A stretch of 64,000 nt of DNA from Candidatus Latescibacterota bacterium (GTDB lineage: Bacteria; JAAXHH01), in NCBI GenBank assembly GCA_012270975.1, contig JAAXHH010000141.1:748732-812731 (forward strand), read 5' to 3'. The first letter of the stretch is position 1, and each line of letters begins with the position of its first letter. A model generated the notes under the pieces. It did not search any database and had not been told where the DNA came from. It was given only the letters and a program-made list of their open reading frames with translations. A program made the position numbers and the translations under genes. Of this stretch, positions 34,012 to 41,718 are shown piece by piece.

Positions 34012-34767
34012 ATGAAAAACATGCTGAAAGAGAAGCTGCGCAACGGCGAAGTGACCTACGGCATTTCCGTCGGAACCCCCAGTAACGACATCGTGGAGCT
34101 GGTGTCGAACCTGGCCTTCGACTGGATCTGGTTCGATGGCGAACACGGCCCGTTGAACGCGGAAATCCTGCATCCCATGATCCAGGCGACCCGGGGCCGT
34201 GACGTCACTCCACTGGTCCGCGTGCCGTGGAACGACATGGTACATATCAAGAAGGCACTGGACATCGGGGCGGAAGGCCTGATCATTCCCTGGGTCAACA
34301 ACCGCGAGCAGGCGGATTATGCGGTCAGGGCGGCCAAGTACCCTCCCATGGGCATCCGCGGCATGGGCGCACGCTTCCTGAATACCGCCGGCCTGGATCT
34401 GGCCGAATACCTCCGTACCGCCAACGAAGAAACATTCATCATGGTCCAGATCGAGACGGTCGAGGCGGTGGAGAACCTGGACGACATACTCACCACGCCC
34501 GGCGTCGACGCCTTCCTGGTCGGGCCGAACGATCTCGCGGCCTCCCATGGCTACGTGGGCCAGCCGACGCACCCCGAGATAGAGAAGGTGGTCAAGGGGA
34601 TCATGGGCCGGGGGAAGGAACTCGGTGTGCCCGGTGGATACGCATCCACCACGATGGACATCAACCGGAAGCGGATTGCGGAGGGATTCCAGTGGATCAC
34701 CCTCGGAAGCGATATGGGGTTTCTGACCCAGGCAGCCCGAGCGGCGCTCGCAGAGGTCGGAAGATAG
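34012..34767 (+). CDS. HpcH/HpaI-type class II aldolase
   Basis: A 251-residue metal-dependent pyruvate aldolase, as in 2-keto-3-deoxy or hydroxyacid cleavage. The family motifs are clear: WFDGEHGPLN (41-50), RVPWND, QIETVEAVEN (catalytic Glu), VGPNDLAAS (metal Asp) and the glycine loop before SDMGFL. GCAGGAG lies five bases upstream of the ATG. It stands alone, divergent from the dienelactone hydrolase and convergent with hisD. It fits the catabolic theme of the region, with acid-sugar dehydratase and oxidoreductases nearby. Confidence 0.9.
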   Translation: MKNMLKEKLRNGEVTYGISVGTPSNDIVELVSNLAFDWIWFDGEHGPLNAEILHPMIQATRGRDVTPLVRVPWNDMVHIKKALDIGAEGLIIPWVNNREQADYAVRAAKYPPMGIRGMGARFLNTAGLDLAEYLRTANEETFIMVQIETVEAVENLDDILTTPGVDAFLVGPNDLAASHGYVGQPTHPEIEKVVKGIMGRGKELGVPGGYASTTMDINRKRIAEGFQWITLGSDMGFLTQAARAALAEVGR

Positions 34768-34820
34768 CCACAACGGATGGATACGCGGGAGTTCCGGGGT
34801 CAGGCGGCATTTCGGCGGGG

Positions 34821-36164
34821 TCAGCCGCCGTTTCGGTCTTTAGAAAGTCGTCTGCGAAGGGCCATGGCGTGGGCCGACAGGCCTTCGGCGTCCGCCAGTT
34901 CGATGGCGGACGGCCCGAGTCTTCTTTCCGCTATCTCGTTTACCGCGAAGAGACTGGTGATCTTCAGAAAGTCCCGTACACTCAGGGGGGAATGGTACCG
35001 GGCGCTGCCTCCGGTGGGCATGACGTGGCTGGGACCGGTGACATAGTCGCCCAGGGCCTCCGATGAATGTTCGCCCACGAAGATCCCACCGGCATTTCGT
35101 ATCCGGTCCACCAGCGGCCAGGGTTCCGACACCAGCAGGCACAGGTGCTCCGGCGCGTAGCCGTTCGCCAGTTCGACGGCTTCGTCCAGGTCCGAAACGA
35201 GTACGATCCCCCCGTTTCCTGCCAGAGATGACCGGACTATGTCCGCCCGATCCAGCTCCCGCAACTGATCGTCCACCGCGGCCTGGACCGCCACGGCCAG
35301 CGCCATCGACGGCGTGATTAAAATGGCGGTCGCCATGGGGTCGTGTTCTGCCTGCGCCAGCAGGTCGGCCGCCGCGAGATCCGGACTGGCCGCTTCGTCA
35401 GCGATAAGCAGTGTCTCGGTGGGACCCGCGAGTTGGTCGATATCCACGATCCCGTACACCTGGCGCTTGGCCAGGGTCACGAAGATGTTCCCAGGGCCCA
35501 CGATCTTGTCGACGGGCGCAATAGTCCCGGTACCATAGGCCATCGCCGCGACAGCCTGCGCTCCACCCATGCGGTAGACCGCGTTCACTCCCGCCAGCGA
35601 GGCGGCGGCCAGCACCACGGGCGGTACCGCGCCGTCCCGCCCGGGCGGCGTTGCTACGACGACTTCGTTTACGCCCGCGACCCGGGCGGGGATCACGGCC
35701 ATCAGCAGCGAGGAAGGATAGGCGGCCCCGCCGCCGGGCACGTAGACGCCCACGCGCTCGAGGGGCCGGATGATCTGTCCCGTACCACCTTCTTCGTCCC
35801 AGTGCGTCCAGGACCCGGCTGGCTGCCGCTCGTGATAAGTACGTATGCGGCCGGCCGCCGTTTCCAGGGCATCTTTCAACCCGGAGGGCAGCGATGCGGC
35901 CGCCTCGTCGATCTCGCCTTGCGGGACCTCGAAGACGTCCGCCGCGCATCCGTCCAGCAGCCGGGCGTATCGCCTGACCGCATCGTCCCCGTTTTCGCGT
36001 ACGTCGTCGATGATCCTGGCTACCGCCTGTTCGGCGCTGAGCGGCTCTCCGAACAATTCCCTGTTCCGTACCTCGATACCGGGCGCCGACATCGCCTCGT
36101 TCAGCGGCCGTCTTTTCAGGATGCCCGCCCCGGCTTCATCGGCGGTCATGATCCGGATGTTCAT
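34821..36164 (-). CDS. hisD: Histidinol dehydrogenase
   Basis: Last two steps of histidine synthesis, oxidising histidinol to histidine with NAD and zinc. The 447-residue protein shows YVPGGGAAYPSSLLM (Rossmann region), GPGNIFVTLAKRQV, LLAQAEHDP and the zinc/histidinol segment GPSHVMPTGGSARY. Start at 36164 is set by GGAG eight bases upstream; a GTG at 36173 is less likely. It follows the DUF1611 gene by 63 bases on the same strand. The other his genes, except hisI, are outside the window. Confidence 0.95.
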   Translation of the reverse strand: MNIRIMTADEAGAGILKRRPLNEAMSAPGIEVRNRELFGEPLSAEQAVARIIDDVRENGDDAVRRYARLLDGCAADVFEVPQGEIDEAAASLPSGLKDALETAAGRIRTYHERQPAGSWTHWDEEGGTGQIIRPLERVGVYVPGGGAAYPSSLLMAVIPARVAGVNEVVVATPPGRDGAVPPVVLAAASLAGVNAVYRMGGAQAVAAMAYGTGTIAPVDKIVGPGNIFVTLAKRQVYGIVDIDQLAGPTETLLIADEAASPDLAAADLLAQAEHDPMATAILITPSMALAVAVQAAVDDQLRELDRADIVRSSLAGNGGIVLVSDLDEAVELANGYAPEHLCLLVSEPWPLVDRIRNAGGIFVGEHSSEALGDYVTGPSHVMPTGGSARYHSPLSVRDFLKITSLFAVNEIAERRLGPSAIELADAEGLSAHAMALRRRLSKDRNGG

Positions 36165-36227
36165 CGGATACACTCCAATAGCGACGGTTCTGCTTCGTTG
36201 AGCATTACTTCGTCGACAGGATTCTCA

Positions 36228-37274
36228 TCAGTTCGGCGACGCGGTTCTCATCGGTTCTAACGCTTCGAGTACAGGACCGCAACCGAATTTGACGCAGTCC
36301 GTCGCCGGAAGTCCGGTCTCCCGCGCGGCACGGTCCACTTCGCGCCGGGCGTCGTCCATGGACAGGCCGAAGCAGTTTAGCGAAACCGCCACGACCCGGC
36401 AGGTAAACAGAGGCCGGGCAACCGTCTCGTGGACGTGTATCATTTCTTCATAGGACGGAACCGCGACGGGCAGGTTACGCATCACATCCCTCCCCGGCTG
36501 GTGGCACAGGACCAGGGCCTGCGGCGCCGCGCCGTGCAGCAAGCCGAGAGATACGCCCGAATAGGACGGATGCAGGATCGTGCCCTGGCCCTCGATGACG
36601 AGCAGTTCCCGGTGCTTTCGTTCCAGTACGAGTCTTTCCACCGCGCCCGAGATGTAATCCGCGGCCACGGTGTCCACCGCGATACCCGATCCCGATATCA
36701 TGATGCCGGTCTGCCCGGTGGCCACGAACTCGGCGTCCCAGCCCGCCTCGCGGGCCGCCCGGGCAATCTCGATCGCGGCGATCTTCTTGCCGATGCTGGA
36801 ATCGGCGCCTACAGTCAGCACACGCAGGTTGGGAAGATCGTGGACCAGGTGCCGCCCCACGTCCAGGTCGTCCGGAGGCTGCCGCACGTCCCACAGTCGC
36901 ACGCCTTTCTGTTCGGCGTGCCGTACGAATGCCTCATCTTCATTCAGGAACGTGTGTAGCCCGTTCACCACCTCGAGGCCGTTCTCGATCGCCTCGTGGA
37001 TGACTGTCCGCCAATCATCGGGCAGGACGCCACCCGGCGTCGCGATGCCGATGACCAGCGAGGTTGGCCCGAAAGCCAGTGCGTCCTTCAGGGTCGCCAC
37101 GACAGGTATGCCCTGCCCGACCTCGAGCAGGTCTTCCGTTTTTTCCCCGGCGTGCGTGCTGTCGAGCACCGCCACGGTTTCTTCAGACTTGTAGCGGATC
37201 AGCGACGCGGCCGTCTTGGAGGAGAACGTGCCCAGCATTCCCTCCGTGAGAATGACCATTCGCCTTTGTACCAT
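36228..37274 (-). CDS. DUF1611 family P-loop protein
   Basis: A 348-residue NTPase-like protein of the DUF1611 family. The Rossmann-type N-terminal half (about 1-140) is followed by a P-loop-like motif VGADSSIGKK (about 145-154) and the strand-loop LLVIEGQGTILHPSYSGVS (about 217-235). DgcN of D-glutamate catabolism belongs to this family, but its enolase-family partner is not adjacent here, so that role is not claimed. It lies 14 bases downstream of a Gfo/Idh gene and before hisD. An ATG at 37259 is an alternative start. Confidence 0.8.
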   Translation of the reverse strand: MVQRRMVILTEGMLGTFSSKTAASLIRYKSEETVAVLDSTHAGEKTEDLLEVGQGIPVVATLKDALAFGPTSLVIGIATPGGVLPDDWRTVIHEAIENGLEVVNGLHTFLNEDEAFVRHAEQKGVRLWDVRQPPDDLDVGRHLVHDLPNLRVLTVGADSSIGKKIAAIEIARAAREAGWDAEFVATGQTGIMISGSGIAVDTVAADYISGAVERLVLERKHRELLVIEGQGTILHPSYSGVSLGLLHGAAPQALVLCHQPGRDVMRNLPVAVPSYEEMIHVHETVARPLFTCRVVAVSLNCFGLSMDDARREVDRAARETGLPATDCVKFGCGPVLEALEPMRTASPN

Positions 37275-37288
37275 GTTCCGGTCGGTCC

Positions 37289-38320
37289 TCAGTTCAACGA
37301 TACGACGCGGCCGGTCTCCCGGGATTCCGTGGCGGCGTCCAGCACCTTCATCAGGTCCAGCATTTCCCCGGGCTTGACGGCGAGTTCTTCCCCGCGGTCC
37401 AGCACGGCCGCGATGTTCCTGTAGTAGTCCACCCAACTGCCTTTCACCGGGTCCAGGACCATGTGCAGAACCTCATCGTCCCGTTCCGCAGCGACCCGGA
37501 CGCGATCCTCCGGCGCTTCCACTGCAGACTCGATCTCGCCCTTCTTCATCCAGTCCTCCTGGGGATCCAGTCCCGTCTTGACGAGGGAGCCCCGGGTTCC
37601 CAGCACGTACCAGTGAGGTTTGGAGATACGGGAAAGATTGCTGATTTCCATCCTGTACTCGGCGCCGCTCTCGAAATACAGCGTGCAAGTGACGTGATCC
37701 TCGATATCTCCTTCCCAACGGTACTTGTGTCCCTTGCAGTGGACCGCCGCGGGACGGGCGGTCAGCAGTTGCAGCCCCTGGTCGATCAGGTGAGCGCCCC
37801 AGTCGAAGAGCAGGCCGCCGCTTTTTGCTCGGCTCGTCCGCCAGCCCCGGGAAGCCCTGAACCGGTGCACCGCCCTTTCGACCAGGAAGGGATCGCCCAA
37901 CAGGCCATCCTCCATTGCCTTGCGCACGGTCAGGTAGCCCCAGTCCCAACGGCGGTTGTGGAAGACGCTCAGCATGACGCCGCGTCGCCGGCTGACGGCG
38001 ATCATGTCCTCGGCTTCGGCGGCGTTCATGCACATGACCTTGTCGACGACCACGTTTCTCCCGGCCTCCATGGCCTCTATGGCCAGGGCAGCGTGGGAAT
38101 CGTGGGGAGTGGCCAGGATGATCAGCTCGATGCGGTCGTCCGCCAGGAGATCGGCCAACGTCTCCCAGGTATCCACGGACCAGTCCCGTTGCGCCTGTGC
38201 CCGGCGCACCGGGTCCCGGCTGGCGACGGCGACGAGGTCCAATCCTTCGGTCCGCGACACCAGGTAGGCATGAAACAGCCGTCCCGCCAGTCCATATCCC
38301 ACGATGGCCGTTCGAATCAT
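37289..38320 (-). CDS. Gfo/Idh/MocA family oxidoreductase with altered EKP motif
   Basis: A 343-residue NAD(P)-dependent oxidoreductase. Rossmann motif AIVGYGLAGRLFH (5-17), substrate-domain FDWGAHLIDQGLQ (catalytic region with His) and SVFHNRRWDWGY are clear. Where the family has Glu-Lys-Pro the sequence reads VVVDKVMCMN, so the Lys is kept but Glu and Pro are changed. Upstream are the promoter candidate at 38449-38478 and array R6. The DUF1611 gene follows after 14 bases, and the two probably form an operon. Confidence 0.88.
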   Translation of the reverse strand: MIRTAIVGYGLAGRLFHAYLVSRTEGLDLVAVASRDPVRRAQAQRDWSVDTWETLADLLADDRIELIILATPHDSHAALAIEAMEAGRNVVVDKVMCMNAAEAEDMIAVSRRRGVMLSVFHNRRWDWGYLTVRKAMEDGLLGDPFLVERAVHRFRASRGWRTSRAKSGGLLFDWGAHLIDQGLQLLTARPAAVHCKGHKYRWEGDIEDHVTCTLYFESGAEYRMEISNLSRISKPHWYVLGTRGSLVKTGLDPQEDWMKKGEIESAVEAPEDRVRVAAERDDEVLHMVLDPVKGSWVDYYRNIAAVLDRGEELAVKPGEMLDLMKVLDAATESRETGRVVSLN

Positions 38321-38376
38321 AACGCACGTCCCGTACCGATTGCCCAGGGAGCATCCCTGCTTCCGCCTGTCGTCTT

Positions 38377-38440
38377 GCGGCCGGCCGGAACGATTTGTCC
38401 GGTCCATCCGACGGTCGTGTGATCGGTCCCGCCGGTTCCG
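38377..38440. repeat. Degenerate 9-bp-period array R6
   Basis: Loosely repeated GGTCC/CGACGG nonamers in the leader of the Gfo/Idh gene. On the minus strand they would read as Arg/Asp/Ser triplets, the same three-residue rhythm as the better arrays. Confidence 0.35.
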
Positions 38441-38448
38441 CGGGTGAC

Positions 38449-38478
38449 AATATACGGGATGGGCCGGATGCATGGCAA
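38449..38478 (-). promoter_or_regulatory. Possible promoter for the Gfo/Idh-DUF1611 operon
   Basis: On the minus strand TTGCCA (38478-38473), 18-base spacer, TATATT (38454-38449), about 130 bases before the start codon at 38320. Confidence 0.4.
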
Positions 38479-38606
38479 ACGCCAATTGGTAAGGCCAGAT
38501 AGTACGTGACATTCGATCCACGGCGCGCTAAGTTTCCATTTCGCTTGTCCTTATCCAGAACATGCCGTAGTGCGCCGGGGATACACCGGGGATCCGGGAA
38601 CACATC

Positions 38607-40049
38607 ATGTCGACACCGCGACCGAACGTGCTCTGCATCCTGACCGACGACCAGGGCGTCTGGGCGGCGGGTTGCTACAGCAACCGGGAAATCCGCACGG
38701 CGAACATCGACCGGATCGCGGAGACCGGGGTTCGCTTCGACCGGTTCTTCGTGGCCACGCCCGTCTGTTCGCCCAGCCGCGCGACGCTGTTGACCGGCAG
38801 GATCCCCTCCCAGCACGGCGTACATGACTGGATCCGGGGAGGCAATGTCGGCGAGGGCGCGGCTTCCTATCTCGACGGAGAAACGGCGTATACCGACGTC
38901 CTCGCGGCCCACGGTTGGCGATGCGGCCTCAGCGGCAAGTGGCACCTGGGCAACAGCACCCTGCCCCAGCATGGGTTCTCCCATTGGTTCTCCCACCAGT
39001 TCGGCGGAGGTCCCTACAACGACGCCCCCATGGTACGAAATGGTATCCCGGTCACCGAACCGGGTTACGTCACGAACGTCATTACCGACGACGCGCTGGC
39101 CTTCATAGACCGCAACGCCAACCAGGAAAACCCGTTCTACCTCAGCGTTCACTATACGGCGCCGCACAGTCCGTGGACCGGCCATCCACAGGATATCGTC
39201 GATTCCTACGACGACTGTCCCTTCGCATCCTGTCCCCAGGAACCCGTCCATCCCTGGGCCGGCGGCCTGACCCGCGAATGCATGGGTGACCGGGAAAGCC
39301 TGAAGGGCTACTTTGCGGCCGTCACGGCTATGGACCTCGATGTCGGCCGCCTGCTGGACCGGCTCGATCATCACGGCATACGGGAAGACACCCTGGTCAT
39401 CTTCCTGAGCGACAACGGGTTCAGCCTGGGTCACCACGGTTTCTGGGGAAAGGGCAACGGCACCAGTCCGCTGAATATGTACGAGAACTCCATCCGGGTG
39501 CCTGCCCTGATCAGCCAGCCGGGACGGGTACCTGAAGGCGTCGTGCAACCCGCGATGATCAGCGCCTATGACTTCATGCCCACGCTCCTATCCTACCTGG
39601 ACCTGCCCGTGCCCTCGGACCGTAACCTGCCGGGACGTAACGCCGTGGACGCCTGGATGGGCCGGACGGCCGAGTCGGTTCGGACAGATCGGACGGACGG
39701 GGACGGTCGGTCCGGTGCCGGCCGAGACCACGTCGTGGTTTTCGACGAATACGGCGGCACGCGCATGATCCGCACCGAATCGTGGAAGTACGTGCACCGC
39801 TATCCCGGAGGGCCGAACGAACTTTACGACCTGGACAACGATCCGGACGAACGGGCAAACCTTGCGGACGATGCGGGTTACACCGGCAGATGCGACGAAC
39901 TGCGCGGCGAACTGACGAGTTGGTTCGAACGCTATGTGGACCCGGATCGTGACGGCCGGTCCAGACCGGTAACCGGGCTCGGCCAGTTGCGGCCGGTCGG
40001 CGGCGCGTGGGAGAACGATTCACCTGCTTTTGAATCACCGAAATCGTGA
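38607..40049 (+). CDS. Sulfatase (Cys-type, formylglycine-dependent)
   Basis: A 480-residue sulfatase. First metal site NVLCILTDDQG (7-17), maturation motif C54-S-P-S-R58, KWHLGN (about 111-116) and FLSDNGFSLGHHG (about 269-281) are all present. No signal peptide. Between about residues 357 and 373 a Thr/Asp/Arg/Gly segment coded by array R7 interrupts the normal flow just before HVVVFDEY; sulfatase relatives would not be expected to have it. A sugar isomerase follows 11 bases after the stop, and an SDR after that, so the three may be one degradation unit. Confidence 0.92.
   Translation: MSTPRPNVLCILTDDQGVWAAGCYSNREIRTANIDRIAETGVRFDRFFVATPVCSPSRATLLTGRIPSQHGVHDWIRGGNVGEGAASYLDGETAYTDVLAAHGWRCGLSGKWHLGNSTLPQHGFSHWFSHQFGGGPYNDAPMVRNGIPVTEPGYVTNVITDDALAFIDRNANQENPFYLSVHYTAPHSPWTGHPQDIVDSYDDCPFASCPQEPVHPWAGGLTRECMGDRESLKGYFAAVTAMDLDVGRLLDRLDHHGIREDTLVIFLSDNGFSLGHHGFWGKGNGTSPLNMYENSIRVPALISQPGRVPEGVVQPAMISAYDFMPTLLSYLDLPVPSDRNLPGRNAVDAWMGRTAESVRTDRTDGDGRSGAGRDHVVVFDEYGGTRMIRTESWKYVHRYPGGPNELYDLDNDPDERANLADDAGYTGRCDELRGELTSWFERYVDPDRDGRSRPVTGLGQLRPVGGAWENDSPAFESPKS
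39674..39720. repeat. 9-bp-period array R7 inside the sulfatase gene
   Basis: Units CGGTTCGGA, CAGATCGGA, CGGACGGGG, ACGGTCGGT, CCGGTGCCG, in frame with the sulfatase. Confidence 0.5.
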
Positions 40050-40060
40050 AGGAGATCTCG

Positions 40061-40822
40061 ATGGCTGAAAGCAAAATCGCCGTTACGCTCTATACGTTGC
40101 GCGACTTCGTGCAGACGCCGGCCGACATCGCGGACACCCTGCAAAAAGTGAAGGCCATCGGATACGACCACATACAGCTTTCGGCCCTTGGACCGGTCGA
40201 CCCCGCGGAACTCGGTGTCATGATCCGGGACGCCGGCCTGCACGTCTGCGCCACGCACGTACCCTTCGAAAGACTGCAGGACGAACCGTACAAAGTCATC
40301 GAGGAACACCACCTCTGGGGATGCGAGCATATCGCCGTCGGGTCCATGCCGAGGTCCTACTGGGACGATCCGGACGGATTCTCGCGGTTCGCGGCGGACG
40401 CGTCGGTCGTGGCGGTCAGGCTGAAAAAGGCCGGCATGTCCTTCAGCTACCACAATCACCATACCGAACTCGTTCGGGTGGGCGGCCGGACCGGCCTTGC
40501 CGTTCTCATCGAGGACAGCGACCCCGCCCTGTGTTTCGAGATCGACACCTACTGGATCCAGTACGGCGGGGGCGATCCCATACACTGGATCGAACGGGTC
40601 AGCAACCGGTGCCCGGTCATCCATTTCAAGGACCTGGGCGTGTCGGGCCGGGAACAGATGATGGCCGAGATCGGCGAGGGCAACATGAACTGGCCCGGCA
40701 TCGTCGCCGCCTGCGAGTCCGCCGGATCCCAGTGGTACGTCGTCGAACAGGACACCTGCGCCGGCGATCCCTTCGACAGCATCGCCATCAGCTACCGCAA
40801 CATGACCGCCATGGGACTTTGA
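40061..40822 (+). CDS. Sugar phosphate isomerase/epimerase family protein (TIM barrel)
   Basis: A 253-residue xylose-isomerase-like TIM barrel. Metal-site residues appear as YHNHHTEL (about 139-146), FEIDTYW (about 168-174), VIHFKDLG (about 189-196) and VVEQD near the end. AAGGAG six bases upstream sets the ATG at 40061; it lies just after the sulfatase stop. Family members isomerise or epimerise sugars, inosose or related compounds; the substrate is not known. Probably in one operon with the sulfatase. Confidence 0.88.
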   Translation: MAESKIAVTLYTLRDFVQTPADIADTLQKVKAIGYDHIQLSALGPVDPAELGVMIRDAGLHVCATHVPFERLQDEPYKVIEEHHLWGCEHIAVGSMPRSYWDDPDGFSRFAADASVVAVRLKKAGMSFSYHNHHTELVRVGGRTGLAVLIEDSDPALCFEIDTYWIQYGGGDPIHWIERVSNRCPVIHFKDLGVSGREQMMAEIGEGNMNWPGIVAACESAGSQWYVVEQDTCAGDPFDSIAISYRNMTAMGL

Positions 40823-40910
40823 AATCGATCCCGATTGTGCGGCCGCACGGGATCGTTCAGCCGTCCGGGACATTCGTACCTGCCACCACGTATTTCAATT
40901 CGAGGGTACC

Positions 40911-41690
40911 ATGATCGACCTTACCGGCAAGACAGCGCTGATCAGCGGCTCGTCCCGGGGCATCGGCAAGGGCATCGCCCTGGAAATGGCCCGTGCGGGG
41001 GCGGACGTAACCGTCAACTACTTCCGCCACCGGGAGGACGGCGATTCGGTCGCGGACGAAATCAGGGCCATGGGCAGACGGGCGATCGTCGTCGGCGCGG
41101 ACGCGTCGGACCGGGAAGCGGTGGACGGCATGGTGGAAAGAACGGCGACTGAACTAGGCGGCCCCGATATCGTCGTGGCCAATGCCTACTACTCCACGCG
41201 TGAGCCCTTTTTCGAGATGGACGTGGATGAAATGCGAAAGACCTACGAGGTCAGCCTGTTCGGCGCCTTTCACCTCGCGCAGGCCGGCGCCCGGAAGATG
41301 GCGGCCGCGGGAAAGGGCGGCAGCATCCTGTTCATCAGTTCGGTCATGTCCTTCCTGCCCTTTCCCACGTCCCTGGCCTATTCTTCCGCCAAGGCCGGCA
41401 TGAATCACATGGCCGCCATCATCGCCCTGGAATTGCTTGATCACCGAATCCGCGTGAACGTGATCGAACCCGGGTGGACCGACACGCCGGGTGAGCGCCA
41501 GTACTCGACGGAGCAGGAATTGCAGGAAGGCGGCAAGCGGCTGCCCTGGGGCCGGATGGGTACGATCGAGGACCTGGGCAAGGCGGCGACTTTCCTCTGC
41601 TCCGACGCCGCGGACTACATCACCGGGGAGGTCATGCGCGTCGACGAGGGGTTCTGGCTCAAGCGCGGAACGGCCTCCATCCAGGAGTGA
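40911..41690 (+). CDS. Short-chain dehydrogenase/reductase
   Basis: A 259-residue classical SDR with cofactor motif SGSSRGIG (12-19), Ser143/144 and the catalytic Tyr157-x-x-x-Lys161 (AYSSAK), so unlike the SDR at 30208 it is complete. The NYFRH stretch after the second strand suggests NADPH preference. It follows the isomerase gene by 88 bases and precedes a DUF6785-like transporter gene by 28, in the same direction. Substrate unknown. Confidence 0.9.
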   Translation: MIDLTGKTALISGSSRGIGKGIALEMARAGADVTVNYFRHREDGDSVADEIRAMGRRAIVVGADASDREAVDGMVERTATELGGPDIVVANAYYSTREPFFEMDVDEMRKTYEVSLFGAFHLAQAGARKMAAAGKGGSILFISSVMSFLPFPTSLAYSSAKAGMNHMAAIIALELLDHRIRVNVIEPGWTDTPGERQYSTEQELQEGGKRLPWGRMGTIEDLGKAATFLCSDAADYITGEVMRVDEGFWLKRGTASIQE

Positions 41691-41718
41691 TTCCCCGCGT
41701 CACCGGGCTAGACCGTGC

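Noticed and set aside
28898..37274. DUF1611 gene and enolase-superfamily gene as a DgcN-DgcA D-glutamate pathway
   Set aside because: They are about 6 kb apart on the same strand with unrelated genes between; in that pathway the two are neighbours.
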